From an uncultured Erythrobacter sp. (GTDB lineage Bacteria; Pseudomonadota; Alphaproteobacteria; Sphingomonadales; Sphingomonadaceae): a stretch of 15,719 bases of DNA. The notes beneath the pieces were generated by a model, which was given only the letters and a program-made list of their open reading frames with translations, had not been told where the DNA came from and ran no database searches. Positions 14,884 to 15,719 of this stretch are shown one piece after another (the first letter of the stretch is position 1; every line of letters starts with the position of its first letter). Position numbers and translations under genes: made by a program. Location of the stretch: contig CAMYIQ010000163.1 in the NCBI GenBank assembly GCA_947258465.1, positions 1-15,719 on the forward strand. The letters run 5' to 3'.

Positions 14884-14893
14884 GTTCCAATCC

Positions 14894-15685
14894 CTATTCG
14901 CTGGCCTCGGGTTTGACGAATTTCATCACGAACCGGTCGGTCTTGCCGCGGATGGCCGGATCGAAGACGTTGACCGTGTGATCGTCGTCCGGATTGGCGA
15001 GCATGTCGCTTTCCGCCTCGAGTACGAAACCCGCCCGTTCGAAATCGGCGCGGACCACGGCAGGGTCGATCCTGTGATAGGCCTCGACCGTTTCGCGCGT
15101 GTCGCCGGGGTTTGCGACATGGTCGATCACGCCGACGACCCCGCCGGGCTTCATCGCGCCGTACAGCGCAGCGAGATAGGCGGAAGGCTCGGAGCGGGGC
15201 ACGTCGTATTCTTCCGATTCCCAGTAGAGATCGTGGTAGACGAGGTTCATCACCGCGAAGTCGAAGCAGTCGGGTTCGCTCCGAAAATCTTCGAAGCGGT
15301 AGCGCTTGAGCGCGATGTCGGGCTGGGCTGCGGATAGCGCGGTCCAGCGCTCCTCGTCGTAAAACTGTTCGGGTTCGAGCGCGGTCACGCTGCCGTTCTC
15401 ACCCACGGCTTCGGCGAGGATTTCGGCCCAATAGCCGCCGCCCGAAATCAGGTCTGCCGCGTGGTCGCCTTGTTCGAGGCCAAGGAATGCAAGAACTTCG
15501 GCGGGCTTGCGGCTTTCGTCGAGCGCGCGGGCCGCCTCGGGGCGGGCCTCGTTGGCAATCGCAGCGGCGAGTACGTCGTCGGAAACGACCTGCGCGGCGG
15601 GCGCTTCGGCTTCGGCCACGGGTGCTTCGCTGCAGGCCGCCAGCGACAGGGCAAGCGCGCTCGCAACGGTGATCGGCAATTTCAT
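14894..15685 (-). CDS. SAM-methyltransferase-like lipoprotein (COG4798 type)
   Basis: 263 residues from the ATG at 15685, chosen over the one at 15709 because GGGAGGA sits 6-7 bases upstream and the signal peptide then starts normally. The N-terminus is a lipoprotein signal, LSLAAC, with Cys18. The body is a class I methyltransferase fold: a motif I-like strand and loop ADLISGGGYWAEIL (77-90), an acidic residue at the end of the next strand (ALEPEQFY, 102-109), FDFAVMNLVYHDLYW (141-155), KPGGVVGVIDH (179-189), and HRIDPAVVRADFERAGF (204-220). This set matches proteins called predicted methyltransferase in alphaproteobacteria. S-adenosylmethionine is not known to be available in the periplasm, so the activity is uncertain. 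It lies 58 bases upstream of the S10 peptidase on the same strand. Confidence 0.87.
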   Translation of the reverse strand: MKLPITVASALALSLAACSEAPVAEAEAPAAQVVSDDVLAAAIANEARPEAARALDESRKPAEVLAFLGLEQGDHAADLISGGGYWAEILAEAVGENGSVTALEPEQFYDEERWTALSAAQPDIALKRYRFEDFRSEPDCFDFAVMNLVYHDLYWESEEYDVPRSEPSAYLAALYGAMKPGGVVGVIDHVANPGDTRETVEAYHRIDPAVVRADFERAGFVLEAESDMLANPDDDHTVNVFDPAIRGKTDRFVMKFVKPEASE

Positions 15686-15691
15686 CGGCTT

Positions 15692-15716
15692 TCCTCCCAC
15701 AGAATGCACGGGAGGA
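15692..15716 (-). promoter_or_regulatory. Hairpin covering the methyltransferase ribosome-binding site
   Basis: On the minus strand TCCTCCC (15716-15710) is perfectly complementary to GGGAGGA (15698-15692), which is the Shine-Dalgarno of the gene starting at 15685. Three G-U pairs can extend the stem inward (15709-15707 with 15699-15701), leaving a 5-base loop. In mRNA this 7 to 10 bp hairpin would hide the ribosome-binding site, as in an RNA thermometer or a target for an RNA or protein. Transcription must start before the window edge for it to form. Confidence 0.5.
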
Positions 15717-15719
15717 TGG

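Overview
The window reads as chromosomal core sequence from a GC-rich alphaproteobacterium. The gene content and protein signatures (an alphaproteobacterial Mic60 next to hemCD, a helix-hairpin-helix domain of the NuoE-tail type, a predicted methyltransferase with a lipoprotein signal, 'VVVTGSR'-type motifs) suggest Sphingomonadales, perhaps Erythrobacteraceae. That assignment is inference from remembered family features, not from a search. I see sixteen genes, two of them not visible as correct open frames without adjusting starts (the 34-residue microprotein and the edge-truncated response regulator). I see no tRNA, rRNA, insertion sequence, CRISPR array, prophage or other sign of recent transfer.

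Left region (1-3204, all minus strand): the first codons of a response regulator; a small cluster made of a BON/OmpA-like envelope protein, a 34-residue single-span membrane protein and a membrane-anchored helix-hairpin-helix protein; then a VWA-domain lipoprotein with a 16-proline tract. Left-centre (3294-6810, minus): a tightly coupled run tsaD -> gpsA -> polysaccharide flippase, each junction a 4-base stop/start overlap. This links tRNA t6A modification, phospholipid precursor supply and envelope glycan export on one transcript.

Centre (6855-9407, plus): hemC -> hemD -> mic60, divergent from tsaD across 44 bases. HemC and HemD carry out two consecutive steps of tetrapyrrole synthesis; the third protein is the bacterial Mic60/mitofilin relative often found in this operon. 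A ubiquinone-type FAD hydroxylase (9404-10618, minus) converges on mic60 with overlapping stop codons. It is divergent from a long DsbD/ScsB-type reductant transporter (10662-12755, plus).

Right region (12703-15685, minus): a small lipoprotein whose 3' end overlaps dsbD antisense by 53 bases, a periplasmic S10 serine carboxypeptidase, and a signal-bearing SAM-methyltransferase-like lipoprotein.

No obviously new defence or mobile system is present. The points most worth following are RNA-level: a hairpin that would hide the ribosome-binding site of the methyltransferase gene, and a set of mutually exclusive helices around the mic60 start. At protein level they are the OmpA/microprotein/HhH membrane cluster, and TonB-box-like motifs in the VWA lipoprotein. 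All intergenic gaps are under 100 bases, so there is no long gene-free stretch.
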